Shown here piece after piece: positions 1 through 6,557 of a stretch of 11,036 nt of DNA. Within the stretch, counting starts at the first letter, position 1; the number at the start of each line of letters is the position of its first letter. The notes beneath the pieces were generated by a model. It saw only the letters and a list, made by a program, of their open reading frames with translations, ran no database searches and had not been told where the DNA came from. The translations under genes and the position numbers were made by a program. The DNA comes from Chloroflexota bacterium. GTDB taxonomy: Bacteria; Chloroflexota; Dehalococcoidia; GIF9; UBA5629. The stretch covers positions 1 through 11,036 of the forward strand of contig VGOF01000033.1 in NCBI GenBank assembly GCA_016875975.1, in the 5' to 3' direction.

Positions 1-559
1 TTACGAAACCGGGGATGTCCTTGTTTACCCGCACGGGGGTTTTGCCTAGCGCCCGGACAAAGGCTACTCCCTTTTCAAAAATATCGACCGAGGTCTTTTC
101 GCCTTTGACCACTTCTACCAATCCCATGAGTGGCACAGGGCCAAAGAAATGTAGCCCCAGGACTCTTTCAGGATGTCTGGTTGCCTGAGCCAGGTGGGTG
201 ATGGGGATGGTCGAGGTATTCGTAGCTAGCGGAGTTGTGGCTAGTGCCAGCTTGTCCAGTTCCTGGAATAGCTCTCGTTTGAGGTCTTCTATCTCCAATG
301 CGGCTTCGAGCACCCAATTTGCAGTGGTGGCACTGCTGAGGTCTTTGGTGGTGGTGATTAGTTCCAGGATTGCTTCTGGGGAATCCTTGAGCATTCCCTT
401 GGCCGCTAGTTTGGATAGTGACCGCTGGATTGTGTTTATAGCTTTATCCAGCGCGGCCTGATTGATGTCCATGAGGTGAACGCGGTGACCTGCCTGGGCG
501 CAAACCTGTGCTATGCCTGTGCCCATGAATCCGGCTCCCACGACTAGAACGCTTTGCAT
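1..559 (-). CDS. 3-hydroxybutyryl-CoA dehydrogenase-like, N-terminal part
   Basis: This is the first 186 codons of an NAD-dependent 3-hydroxyacyl-CoA dehydrogenase; the frame stays open through base 1, so the 3' third lies outside the window. The family oxidises (S)-3-hydroxyacyl-CoA to 3-ketoacyl-CoA, or the reverse, in beta-oxidation or butyrate-type fermentation in the cytoplasm. Seen: a Rossmann loop GAGFMGTGIA at residues 8-17, an acidic Asp31 at the end of the second strand, VLEAALE near 83-89, Ser116 in TNTST, and the catalytic segment HFFGPVPLMGLVEV starting at His137 with Glu149. The family usually has HFFNP; Gly replaces Asn here. The frame ends in DIPGFV, just before the expected conserved Asn-Arg. 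A complete full-length family member is about 280-290 aa. The ATG at 557-559 follows AAGGAGGAG at 563-571, an excellent ribosome binding site. Family assignment is firm; chain-length specificity is unknown. Confidence 0.93.
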   Translation of the reverse strand, partial: MQSVLVVGAGFMGTGIAQVCAQAGHRVHLMDINQAALDKAINTIQRSLSKLAAKGMLKDSPEAILELITTTKDLSSATTANWVLEAALEIEDLKRELFQELDKLALATTPLATNTSTIPITHLAQATRHPERVLGLHFFGPVPLMGLVEVVKGEKTSVDIFEKGVAFVRALGKTPVRVNKDIPGFV

Positions 560-571
560 CAGCTCCTCCTT

Positions 572-773
572 ATGCTAGGACTTGGGGTGAACAAACTGGA
601 GATGGGTCATGAAGTGGCTGGGCACTCAGGACTCAAATCGAACTTCCTACGCCCAGACTTGATTCTGAGATTACGAGAATTACTTGAGAAGTCAGGGCTT
701 TAACTTACCAGCCGTAGGTATTGTAACAAGTAGAGGTGGGAACTGCAACAGGTTCAAGTTTTGGTTGTTATGA
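572..773 (+). pseudogene. Decayed C-terminal coding relic, copy 1
   Basis: A fragment of a protein-coding gene recognised by comparison with a second copy at 4928-5238. One frame from 572 runs to a TAA at 701-703 and contains EVAGHSGLKSNFL, then RPDLILRLRELLEKSGL. A second frame (705-773) continues with LPAVGIVTSRGGN. Over the 30 codons from 611, the copies differ at about 24 of 90 bases: 15 third positions, 6 first positions (mostly Leu-Leu changes) and only 3 second positions. That is the pattern left by protein-level selection. Homology is visible from about 584. A frameshift near 695-704 separates the two halves, so this copy is dead. I do not recognise the family. There is no ribosome binding site, and the 5' part is missing. 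The relic also fills the space between the dehydrogenase start and the helicase stop. Confidence 0.6.
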
Positions 774-3260
774 ACGATGCTTTTCTAGCGAAATATCAAG
801 ATTATCAGGTTTGTATCCGATGGTTCGGTATCCACGTAGACGCCTCTGATACATTCGCATGAGTGTGGGGCAGTTGCGGTCTACGTAATCGTATATCCTA
901 ACTTCAGTTTTGCCAGTATGGAGACGGTGCAGCCGCCCTGCGTACTGGACGAGAGTCCCCTTCCATGATACGGGCAGGGACAATAAGAGTGTGTCGAGTC
1001 TGGCATCATCAAAGCCTTCACCGATATAACGCCCTGTAGCTAGTAGAACTCGTTTTGAGTTGGCAGGAATAGCAGCTAGCTGCTCTACTATTGCACGCCG
1101 CTGCCGATTTCCCATACCTCCTCGCAGTACCACCACATTGAACATGGTTTTTAGTATGTCAGCAAAATATTCCAGATGATCCCTTCGCTCGGTTAATAGT
1201 ATCGGAGAACGCCCCTCTTCTAGAACTTGACAGAGGTCATCAAGAATCAACTTATTCCGCGCCTCGTCCTTTACAAGCAAAGCATAAATATCATGTATTG
1301 AGAGCTCACTTTCTTGGGAAGGCAAGGTAAAATTAGTATCACGGCATATGAGGCGATGTTGTAGCAATCTTTGTGATTTTTGGTCCTTCTGACTTATGAC
1401 ATGCCGTACTGGCCCACATTGCATAAAAATTATAGGATGGTGACCATCACGCCGGTATGGTGTAGCAGTTAGTCCAAGTACATAACGCGACTTAGCTCGA
1501 CGGAGTATCTGCTCAAATGTAACAGCTGGAAGATGATGGCATTCATCTACTATTACTTGACCGTACTCGGTGACAAGATTTTCTACTTGCCCTTTTTTAA
1601 TGAGACTCTGAAGCATGGCCACATCAATAAAACCAGAACGCCTATCCTTGCCCCCGCCGATCTGGCCTATGGTCGATGGATCGGCTTCCAAGAAGTTCGC
1701 CAATTGAGCACGCCATTGTTCCATGAGTGGGCGACGATGCACTATTACCAACGTGTTTACCTTTCTAGCAGCAATCATATTAATACCGACAACTGTTTTA
1801 CCCGAGCCAGAAGGTGCTACAAGGACACCATTATCGTAGAGAAGTAAAGCAGAAACAGCTTTTTCTTGTGCCGACGTGAGCTGTCCATGAAATGCAACAG
1901 CAATCTCCTTACCTGGAAAACATTCATTGACTAGTTCAGACTGAATACCAATGCTCTCCAATAGTTCTTGAAGTTCAGCAAGACAACCACGAGGTATACC
2001 GAGGTAGTGGGAGAATTCCTCCGAACAACTGATCACCCTAGGTGTTAAAGCGGTCGACAAACGCAATTTCTGTTTCTTATAAAACTCGGGGTTTTGAAAG
2101 GCTGCAAGACGTTTTATCTGATTAAGTAACGTTGACGGTAGTCCTTGCTTTTCAATATATACGAGGTTACTTACCACAATTTTGACTTTATCAGAAAAGG
2201 ATCCAATATGAAGCGGTGCCCGTAATTGTTTTGGAGACGGTGTCATCCACGGTTGATCCTCCTCCTGGTACGAGATGGTACGTACTTCCATTACTTGGTC
2301 ATTTTTGATTGTTGCTTTAACTATTTCACTAAGCGCGGATGATTTCACCCGCTCAAGAGAAGCCAAAAAAGCCCATTGATCTTGATATGGTGTGAAGCTA
2401 CTATCTAAAAAGAGAGAGTTGCCCTTATCTACTGGTTCTTTTTGAAGAGGTAAGGCAATAAGATTACCAAAGCCTCCTTTAGGGGTAGTATCCTGGTTTG
2501 GGGAGAAACGATCATAAGAATCCATACCCAATTGATATCGGCGTGACATGGTTTCAGTTAATAGATAACAACCCAGTTTGCGCGCCTCGGAAGCTGTGAC
2601 TACTTCTGCGAAGAATATCCAAACATGTGCACCTGTTCCAGACCGTGACCTTTCGATAGCTGCTGGTACATGTATTTTGTGACACGTTTCAAAAAATGCA
2701 CCAGCGTCTTCCAACCAAGAATGTTTATCGAAATCAATAGCCAGTAGATGACAGTTTCCGTCCGGAAGTAAGGGATAAATGCCGATAGTGTGTTTCCCTT
2801 CCAAATGATTCTGGAGTATATTGTCGGTTATAGGGATTAAATTTCTATTTGGACAGTTACCGCATTTTACTCTTGGCTTGCCGCATAAAATATGGTCCCA
2901 TTCATGGCTACATGCTGGAGCATACCCTACTCTGCCACTCCGCTTATTTTCCCAAAGCTTTGCAAATACATCTTCCCGCCCACGAAATAGGGAACGAAAC
3001 AATCGTATTTTTTCAGACAGAGACGATTCATTGTTGACCTTGTGATGACTAGTCAATGAATCTATTTCGGCATTTGAGAGTATGCCCGTGACTGGGCTAT
3101 TAAGATTCCGTTTGGCTAAATGGTATGGACCTTGTTGATATTGAGAATCACCGAGCAAGCGACGGTTCTCTGCAAGTAAACGATCACGTTCTGCGGTTAT
3201 CTTTTTCAGTTGTTGACGAAGTTGTTCGACTTCGCCTCGTTCATCAATCGTCATATCCAT
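768..3260 (-). CDS. TOTE-type AEP primase-like domain fused to SF2 helicase
   Basis: An 830-aa multidomain protein expected to act on nucleic acids in genome conflict or defence. Seen in order: a short coiled coil (10-37); four cysteines (117, 126, 133, 136) that look like a zinc knuckle; an archaeo-eukaryotic primase-like fold with the IDFD metal motif (Asp176, Asp178), SGTGAHVW (His212), DRFSPNQD (Asp250) and GFGNLIALPLQ (264-273); a linker with PRGCLAEL; then helicase motifs SGSGKT (484-489), DECH (572-575), TAT (598-600), GEGFD (747-751) and QYAGRLHR (772-779). The AEP motifs match the domain described for TOTE conflict systems. No PLD or other nuclease domain is visible after the helicase. 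Start: the ATG at 3258-3260 lacks a Shine-Dalgarno, and a TATAAT sits three bases upstream, so a leaderless start here or at Met3 (3252-3254) is possible. It follows the Fic and antitoxin-like genes on the same strand. Its base composition is more AT-rich than the metabolic genes. Biochemical activity is inferred. Confidence 0.88.
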   Translation of the reverse strand: MDMTIDERGEVEQLRQQLKKITAERDRLLAENRRLLGDSQYQQGPYHLAKRNLNSPVTGILSNAEIDSLTSHHKVNNESSLSEKIRLFRSLFRGREDVFAKLWENKRSGRVGYAPACSHEWDHILCGKPRVKCGNCPNRNLIPITDNILQNHLEGKHTIGIYPLLPDGNCHLLAIDFDKHSWLEDAGAFFETCHKIHVPAAIERSRSGTGAHVWIFFAEVVTASEARKLGCYLLTETMSRRYQLGMDSYDRFSPNQDTTPKGGFGNLIALPLQKEPVDKGNSLFLDSSFTPYQDQWAFLASLERVKSSALSEIVKATIKNDQVMEVRTISYQEEDQPWMTPSPKQLRAPLHIGSFSDKVKIVVSNLVYIEKQGLPSTLLNQIKRLAAFQNPEFYKKQKLRLSTALTPRVISCSEEFSHYLGIPRGCLAELQELLESIGIQSELVNECFPGKEIAVAFHGQLTSAQEKAVSALLLYDNGVLVAPSGSGKTVVGINMIAARKVNTLVIVHRRPLMEQWRAQLANFLEADPSTIGQIGGGKDRRSGFIDVAMLQSLIKKGQVENLVTEYGQVIVDECHHLPAVTFEQILRRAKSRYVLGLTATPYRRDGHHPIIFMQCGPVRHVISQKDQKSQRLLQHRLICRDTNFTLPSQESELSIHDIYALLVKDEARNKLILDDLCQVLEEGRSPILLTERRDHLEYFADILKTMFNVVVLRGGMGNRQRRAIVEQLAAIPANSKRVLLATGRYIGEGFDDARLDTLLLSLPVSWKGTLVQYAGRLHRLHTGKTEVRIYDYVDRNCPTLMRMYQRRLRGYRTIGYKPDNLDISLEKHRS

Positions 3261-3263
3261 CCC

Positions 3264-3269
3264 ATTATA
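3264..3269 (-). promoter_or_regulatory. Perfect TATAAT -10 abutting the helicase start
   Basis: Reading the minus strand, TATAAT ends three bases before the ATG at 3258-3260. Transcription starting about seven bases downstream would begin near 3257, at or just before the Met3 codon (3252-3254), giving a leaderless or nearly leaderless mRNA. This agrees with the absence of any GGAGG-like sequence upstream. A -35 match is weak: TTGGAA lies at a 19-base spacing. Confidence 0.4.
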
Positions 3270-3343
3270 AGATTGCTCTGCAGATCGTTTCCAAGAAGCA
3301 GGCTATCGCTGAGTGGTGATGGTTCACACGAAGCCTTAATTCG

Positions 3344-3581
3344 CTAACGCAATCTCTCCAGTATCCACACACGGACTAGTATGTCCGGATCAACGCTAAG
3401 CTTTCTTGCTTTCTTCTAATCTCCTCCCAATTGTCCGCGTAGAGTCGGATAGGATTATCTTGTCCAGCGGCTTTTTGACGTCCACTTGGACAACCTCATC
3501 GCTTTCGTCCCAGGCATTGCCATGCTCGATTTCCCTTATCGCTTTATCTAGAGTGCTTTTTCTTTTTGTTTTCGGTGCCAT
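3344..3581 (-). pseudogene. Ribbon-helix-helix (CopG/BrnA-like) antitoxin gene with two frameshifts
   Basis: The undisturbed frame from the ATG at 3579-3581 gives only 61 residues, beginning MAPKTKRKSTLDKAIREIEH and including WDESDEVVQVDVKKPLDKII, and stops at 3396. Restoring one base near 3452 switches to IRLYADNWEEIRRK. Restoring another near 3409 switches to ARKLSVDPDILVRVWILERL, ending at the TAG at 3344-3346. The joined product of about 79 aa has the PLDK-hydrophobic-RL strand, a WEE..R..A helix and a final VRVWILERLR helix. That is the organisation of CopG/BrnA-like ribbon-helix-helix antitoxins, which bind DNA as dimers. The gene overlaps the last 38 bases of the fic gene, so it is probably translationally coupled; the only ribosome-site candidate is a purine run, AAAAGAAA. 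Either it is a genuine decaying pseudogene or the assembly lost two bases; the sequence alone cannot tell. Confidence 0.6.
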
Positions 3582-4746
3582 TTTCTTTTAATCGAGGTGC
3601 GTCTATATCCTCTTCCAGTATCTTTAATATCTCTTTGGCTGCGTAAGCCTTGTTACGCTTACGTCCTGTGGTTTCAGTCAGAATTCCTTCTTCCTCAAGG
3701 GCATTGAGCGCCTTCTGTGCTCCCGGGAAACTCACCTTGAGAAACTCCGCTGCGGCTTTGGCGCTCAGTAACGGCCTCATAAAGATAAGCTCTATGAGCT
3801 GTCCAGAAGTCGGTGACAGCTTCTTGTCGCGGCTTAACTGCGTATAAGTATGGTGGAGGTCAAGAAGCCGGCGAGCTCGTGACACAGCATCTCCCGATTG
3901 CTCTGCCACTGCTCTCAGGAAAAACTCTATCCATTGCCGCCAGGCTCCGGTCTGGCTTACTTTCCCGAGAAGCTCGTAATATTCCTGACGATGATGCTCA
4001 AAGAAGGCGCTGAGGTAGAGCAGTGGCCTGGTAAGTATTCCTTTCTGACAGAGGAAAAGGGTAATCAATAGCCTTCCTATCCTGCCATTCCCATCAAGAA
4101 ATGGATGTATTGTCTCGAACTGATAATGAATCAGCGCTAATTGCACCATGAAAGGCAAATCTGACCTGGCGTGCAAGAACCTCTCCAACTGGTCGAGGCA
4201 TTCCAGCATCTCAGGTACTGGTGGCGGAACAAAGGTTGCCTCATTAAGAGTGCATCCAGGGGGTCCGATCCAGTTCTGTGATTGTCGAAACTCACCTGGT
4301 GTGGCATGCTCACCGCGTACCTCTTCCATGAGGATGCCGTGTAGCTCACGGATGAATCTCAGGCTCAGCGGTAGCTCCTCCAGTCTCTTTAGGCCATATT
4401 CCATGGCTTTCACGTAGTTTTGCACTTCTCGTACATCCTTCTGTCTCTCAACCTTTGTCGCCTCGAATAGCAACAGGTCAGAGAGAGATGACTGCGTGCC
4501 TTCGATACGCGATGATAGAACTGCCTCTTTGCGTATGAAAGGGTAGATCAGTAGATGAGGATTTGGAAGGTTCTCGCCCAGCCCGGATAGAATGCCCACC
4601 GCTATATCAGCTCTGGATATCAACGATACCAGGGCATCATCCCACTTAAGCTTCGGTGGCAAGGGGTTGGGGACAAAAGCCCAGTAGCCACTGGGAGCAC
4701 GGACCAGCCTGCCCGAAGGGCTATTTTGAAACTGCTCGATATCCAT
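3544..4746 (-). CDS. Fic-family protein, class II, with C-terminal winged helix
   Basis: A 400-aa Fic enzyme, a family that transfers AMP (or another nucleotide moiety) from NTP to Ser, Thr or Tyr hydroxyls on target proteins. Seen: an N-terminal domain with the inhibitory helix motif SSRIEG (78-83; the S-xxx-E-G pattern) whose Glu82 should block ATP binding, so the enzyme is self-restrained; the catalytic loop HPFLDGNGRIGR (214-225) with His214 and both Arg222 and Arg225 intact; and a C-terminal winged helix-turn-helix (about 325-375, SAKAAAEFLKVSF then EEEGILTETTGRKRNKAYAA). The layout matches the common bacterial Fic-wHTH family of about 370-400 aa. The start ATG at 4744-4746 has no Shine-Dalgarno. 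It overlaps the outer arm of an inverted-repeat cluster (4746-4808), suggesting autorepression by the winged helix. The 3' end overlaps the antitoxin-like gene. The target is unknown. Confidence 0.93.
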   Translation of the reverse strand: MDIEQFQNSPSGRLVRAPSGYWAFVPNPLPPKLKWDDALVSLISRADIAVGILSGLGENLPNPHLLIYPFIRKEAVLSSRIEGTQSSLSDLLLFEATKVERQKDVREVQNYVKAMEYGLKRLEELPLSLRFIRELHGILMEEVRGEHATPGEFRQSQNWIGPPGCTLNEATFVPPPVPEMLECLDQLERFLHARSDLPFMVQLALIHYQFETIHPFLDGNGRIGRLLITLFLCQKGILTRPLLYLSAFFEHHRQEYYELLGKVSQTGAWRQWIEFFLRAVAEQSGDAVSRARRLLDLHHTYTQLSRDKKLSPTSGQLIELIFMRPLLSAKAAAEFLKVSFPGAQKALNALEEEGILTETTGRKRNKAYAAKEILKILEEDIDAPRLKENGTENKKKKHSR

Positions 4747-4767
4747 TATTAAACACCAGTTAAATAA
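4746..4767. promoter_or_regulatory. Candidate operator, proximal site at the fic start codon
   Basis: An imperfect palindrome with arms TTATTAAAC (4746-4754) and GTTAAATAA (4759-4767) around the 4-base spacer ACCA. The arms differ from perfect symmetry at one position. The outer left base is the last base of the fic ATG, so a bound protein would cover translation start and the likely transcription start. The same half-site recurs in the distal site 31 bases away, about three helical turns. Confidence 0.5.
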
Positions 4768-4776
4768 GATTTACCG

Positions 4777-4808
4777 TTATTAAACTAAAATGGTATTTTG
4801 TTTAATAA
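4777..4808. promoter_or_regulatory. Candidate operator, distal site upstream of fic
   Basis: A long palindrome: perfect 9-base arms TTATTAAAC (4777-4785) and GTTTAATAA (4800-4808). The inner bases AAAAT and ATTTT extend the symmetry to 14 of 15 positions with one bulged A. It repeats the half-site of the proximal element. The most economical reading is a dimeric wHTH or ribbon-helix-helix binding site controlling fic and the antitoxin-like gene. The protein that binds it is inferred, not shown. Confidence 0.5.
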
Positions 4809-5376
4809 TAACACCGTTTGTGGTTGAGAACAAGACGAGTTTCATTTAATCCCTCTTTGGCAATTTAAATCAGTGAGATAGAGGCAAATGAAGCTGACCA
4901 AAAGAAACCTGTCTTAGTGAGAACTAGAACCACTCAGTATTCGAACCGAATTTAGCTATGATTTTGCGATTAAATCACGGGGCATGGAACAAATGTGAAC
5001 GTAGAAATGAAGTGGCTGGGCATTCAGGACTCAAATCGAACTTTTTGCAGCCTGACCTAATTGTAAGACTGCGTGATTTACTCCGAAAATCTGAGTTACC
5101 ATCACCCAAACTTTAGGAATTATATCAGGCAGAGGCATGAACCCACAACATAAAGTTCGAGTTCCCTCAGGTGGAGCTGGGGAATCAATAGGTAGAACCA
5201 GTAAAACCTTCGAACTGAAATTCGCCTTAGCTGTTTAATAGTGTCTATTTCTCACTCAACCCAAGCTACTATAATTTGGATTATCTGATGTTGACTCATA
5301 TTAAGTGCATTCCTACGAGGTATCACAGGCTGAAAAGACAATATCAATAAATGTTGTTTTCATTAGTTACTACCTG
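4809..5376. other. 568-bp gap with coding relic and no intact gene
   Basis: Beyond the operator cluster, this gap holds a decayed coding relic (4928-5238) and otherwise only AT-rich sequence. I see no intact ORF, tRNA or convincing terminator in 5239-5376, which lies downstream of the methyltransferase stop on the minus strand. Confidence 0.6.
4928..5238 (+). pseudogene. Decayed coding relic, copy 2, reaching its C-terminal stop
   Basis: The better preserved copy of the unrecognised family at 572-773. One frame, open from 4928, reads through NEVAGHSGLKSNFL, QPDLIVRLRDLLRKSELP, then hits TAG at 5114. A second frame, open from 5095, continues with LGIISGRGMNPQHKVRVP, SGGAGESIGRT and TFELKFALAV, and ends at TAA 5236-5238. 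The two halves need one frameshift near 5108-5113. In copy 1 the break lies elsewhere (near 695-704), so both copies decayed independently from an intact ancestor. The last 23 codons match another tail at 6498-6557. Homology to copy 1 is visible from about 4979. Upstream of that the frame holds a plausible but unconfirmed N-terminal extension. Function unknown; a mobile-element protein is one possibility. Confidence 0.6.
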
Positions 5377-6120
5377 TCAACGAGATTTCATGGGAGCGAG
5401 GCAGTACATTCCCCAACCCATGTATTGGCGTTGGAACTGTAAATAATCATCCTGGTCAGTACGAAAATGATTTAATACCTGTTCATAGTCAGTGTGGGTG
5501 GGATTTTCTTCAAGCCAGCGTATCAGTCCATACCAACCATCCGAAATGTACCTATCCCAGTCGTCGTTGCTGGCACGGATGATGTATTCGAGTTCAAAGC
5601 CTTCATCCCGGGTAAATTGAGTTAGTTCCGATTCTGTGTGGGTAGTTGTCTGTTTTTGGGCGTATTCCGGATGTACTTGATTGCCAAGCCAGTGAGTTTC
5701 ACCGATACCAAGGCGCCCATTCTGATGAACAGCCCGCTTTATTGTTTGGATTGTCTTTTGGTAGCCGCCAAAAATAAACGTTGCTCCAATACATGTTGCG
5801 GCATCGAAAGCCCCCTCTTCGAATATGTAGTCAGCCGCATGGGAGCAAACGATTTCGATTTGGTCCGACAATCCTCTCATGACCAGCTTTTTCCTTGCCC
5901 GGTCGCAGAAATCCTCGGATATATCTATGCCAATACCAGTAATACCGAATTCCTCAGCCCAAAGAATGAGGGGCTCGGCACAACCACAACCGAAGTCAAT
6001 GACCCGGTTTCCTTTTTTCAATTCGAGTAATTTGCCAAGTTTGATGATTTTTTCAGGCGTGGAAGGGTTTAGTATATCCATATAGCGGTGTGAAATACTC
6101 ATAAGGTCAAAAAACTCCAT
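5377..6120 (-). CDS. Class I SAM-dependent methyltransferase
   Basis: A 247-aa soluble protein with the Rossmann-type methyltransferase core. Motif I is VIDFGCGCAEP (40-50), the SAM-ribose acidic residue is Asp66 in GIGIDISEDF, and the motif IV region is FDAATC (105-110). The C-terminal half, with many Trp and Tyr residues (WDRYISDGWYGLIRWLEE at 188-205), probably forms the substrate cap. It resembles small-molecule methyltransferases more than DNA or rRNA enzymes, since no NPPY-type motif is present, but the substrate cannot be read from the sequence. The start ATG at 6118-6120 follows AGAAGGAG nine bases upstream. It stands alone, with gaps of 630 bases to fic and 429 bases to the hydrolase. 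Confidence 0.85.
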   Translation of the reverse strand: MEFFDLMSISHRYMDILNPSTPEKIIKLGKLLELKKGNRVIDFGCGCAEPLILWAEEFGITGIGIDISEDFCDRARKKLVMRGLSDQIEIVCSHAADYIFEEGAFDAATCIGATFIFGGYQKTIQTIKRAVHQNGRLGIGETHWLGNQVHPEYAQKQTTTHTESELTQFTRDEGFELEYIIRASNDDWDRYISDGWYGLIRWLEENPTHTDYEQVLNHFRTDQDDYLQFQRQYMGWGMYCLAPMKSR

Positions 6121-6549
6121 AATTCAAGACTCCTTCTGGAAATGGTAACTTATTAATAAAGGTGTTGCGAGACCTGAGGCTAATCTCGTTGACAATGTGG
6201 TGATGACAGCCTCAAATTGTTTCCCCAATTATCAACATCTTAGACTTCTGCTTGAAAAGAAGCAAGTAGTTCTAGGCCATAATACTAACATTGCATATAC
6301 ATTGGCACGACCACGTACACTTAAAAGTAATGAGGCCTTCCTTTTCTCATTCAAAATCAATATCACAATTTGAGTGAATGTGTCCTGCCCAATGTCATTT
6401 GTGGTAATAACATCACCATTCTTACGAGTGAAAAACTGGGAATTTCACCTTTTTGGTGAAACCCGAAGCTAAGTTGAGGCGATATTATTACCTAAATGGT
6501 GGAGCCGGGGTATCAATAGGTAGTACCTTTGAGATGGTTTTCGAGCTTT
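6121..6549. other. 429-bp gap: ribosome site, open frame, hairpin, relic tail
   Basis: The right-hand neighbour (hydrolase) ends here and the methyltransferase begins here, both on the minus strand. The gap carries the methyltransferase ribosome binding site at its left end, a 74-codon open plus-strand frame (6149-6373) without a good start, a 7-bp hairpin (6443-6461) and a relic tail (6432-6557). No intact gene or RNA gene is seen. Confidence 0.55.
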
Positions 6550-6557
6550 TCATTTAA
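6432..6557 (+). pseudogene. C-terminal tail of the same relic family
   Basis: A plus-strand frame open from 6432 ends GGAGVSIGST then FEMVFELFI and a TAA at 6555-6557. It aligns codon by codon with the end of copy 2 (GGAGESIGRT, then FELKFALAV and TAA). There is a three-codon indel after the shared Thr, several synonymous changes (GCC/GCT, TTT/TTC, GAG/GAA, CTT/TTA) and the stop in the same place. The clearly shared part is 6498-6557; upstream, LVKPEAKLRRYYYLN may belong to the relic but is not confirmed. There is no start codon or ribosome site, so it is a 5'-truncated remnant. It overlaps the 3' end of the hydrolase by a few bases on the opposite strand. Confidence 0.5.
6443..6461 (-). terminator. 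Weak candidate terminator hairpin after the hydrolase
   Basis: Perfect 7-bp stem TTTCACC / GGTGAAA with a 5-base loop, about 90 bases beyond the hydrolase stop. On the minus strand a T run (CAGTTTTT) follows only after a gap of several bases, so it is a poor intrinsic terminator. It also lies in the open frame leading to the relic tail. Confidence 0.25.

Noticed and set aside
198..461. Plus-strand ORF of 87 codons.
   Set aside because: It lies entirely antisense to the dehydrogenase gene, whose motifs are clear, and has low-complexity Ser-rich composition.
608..645. A tRNA-like reading of AAGTGGCTGGGCACTCAGGA, also at 5007 onward.
   Set aside because: The two copies differ in a protein-coding pattern (third-position changes) and no cloverleaf can be built.
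5375..6194. A 13-bp inverted repeat, TGTCAACGAGATT (5375-5387) and AATCTCGTTGACA (6182-6194), around the methyltransferase gene.
   Set aside because: A 13-bp match somewhere in 11 kb is expected about once by chance, one copy is the gene's own stop region, and no transposon signature accompanies it.
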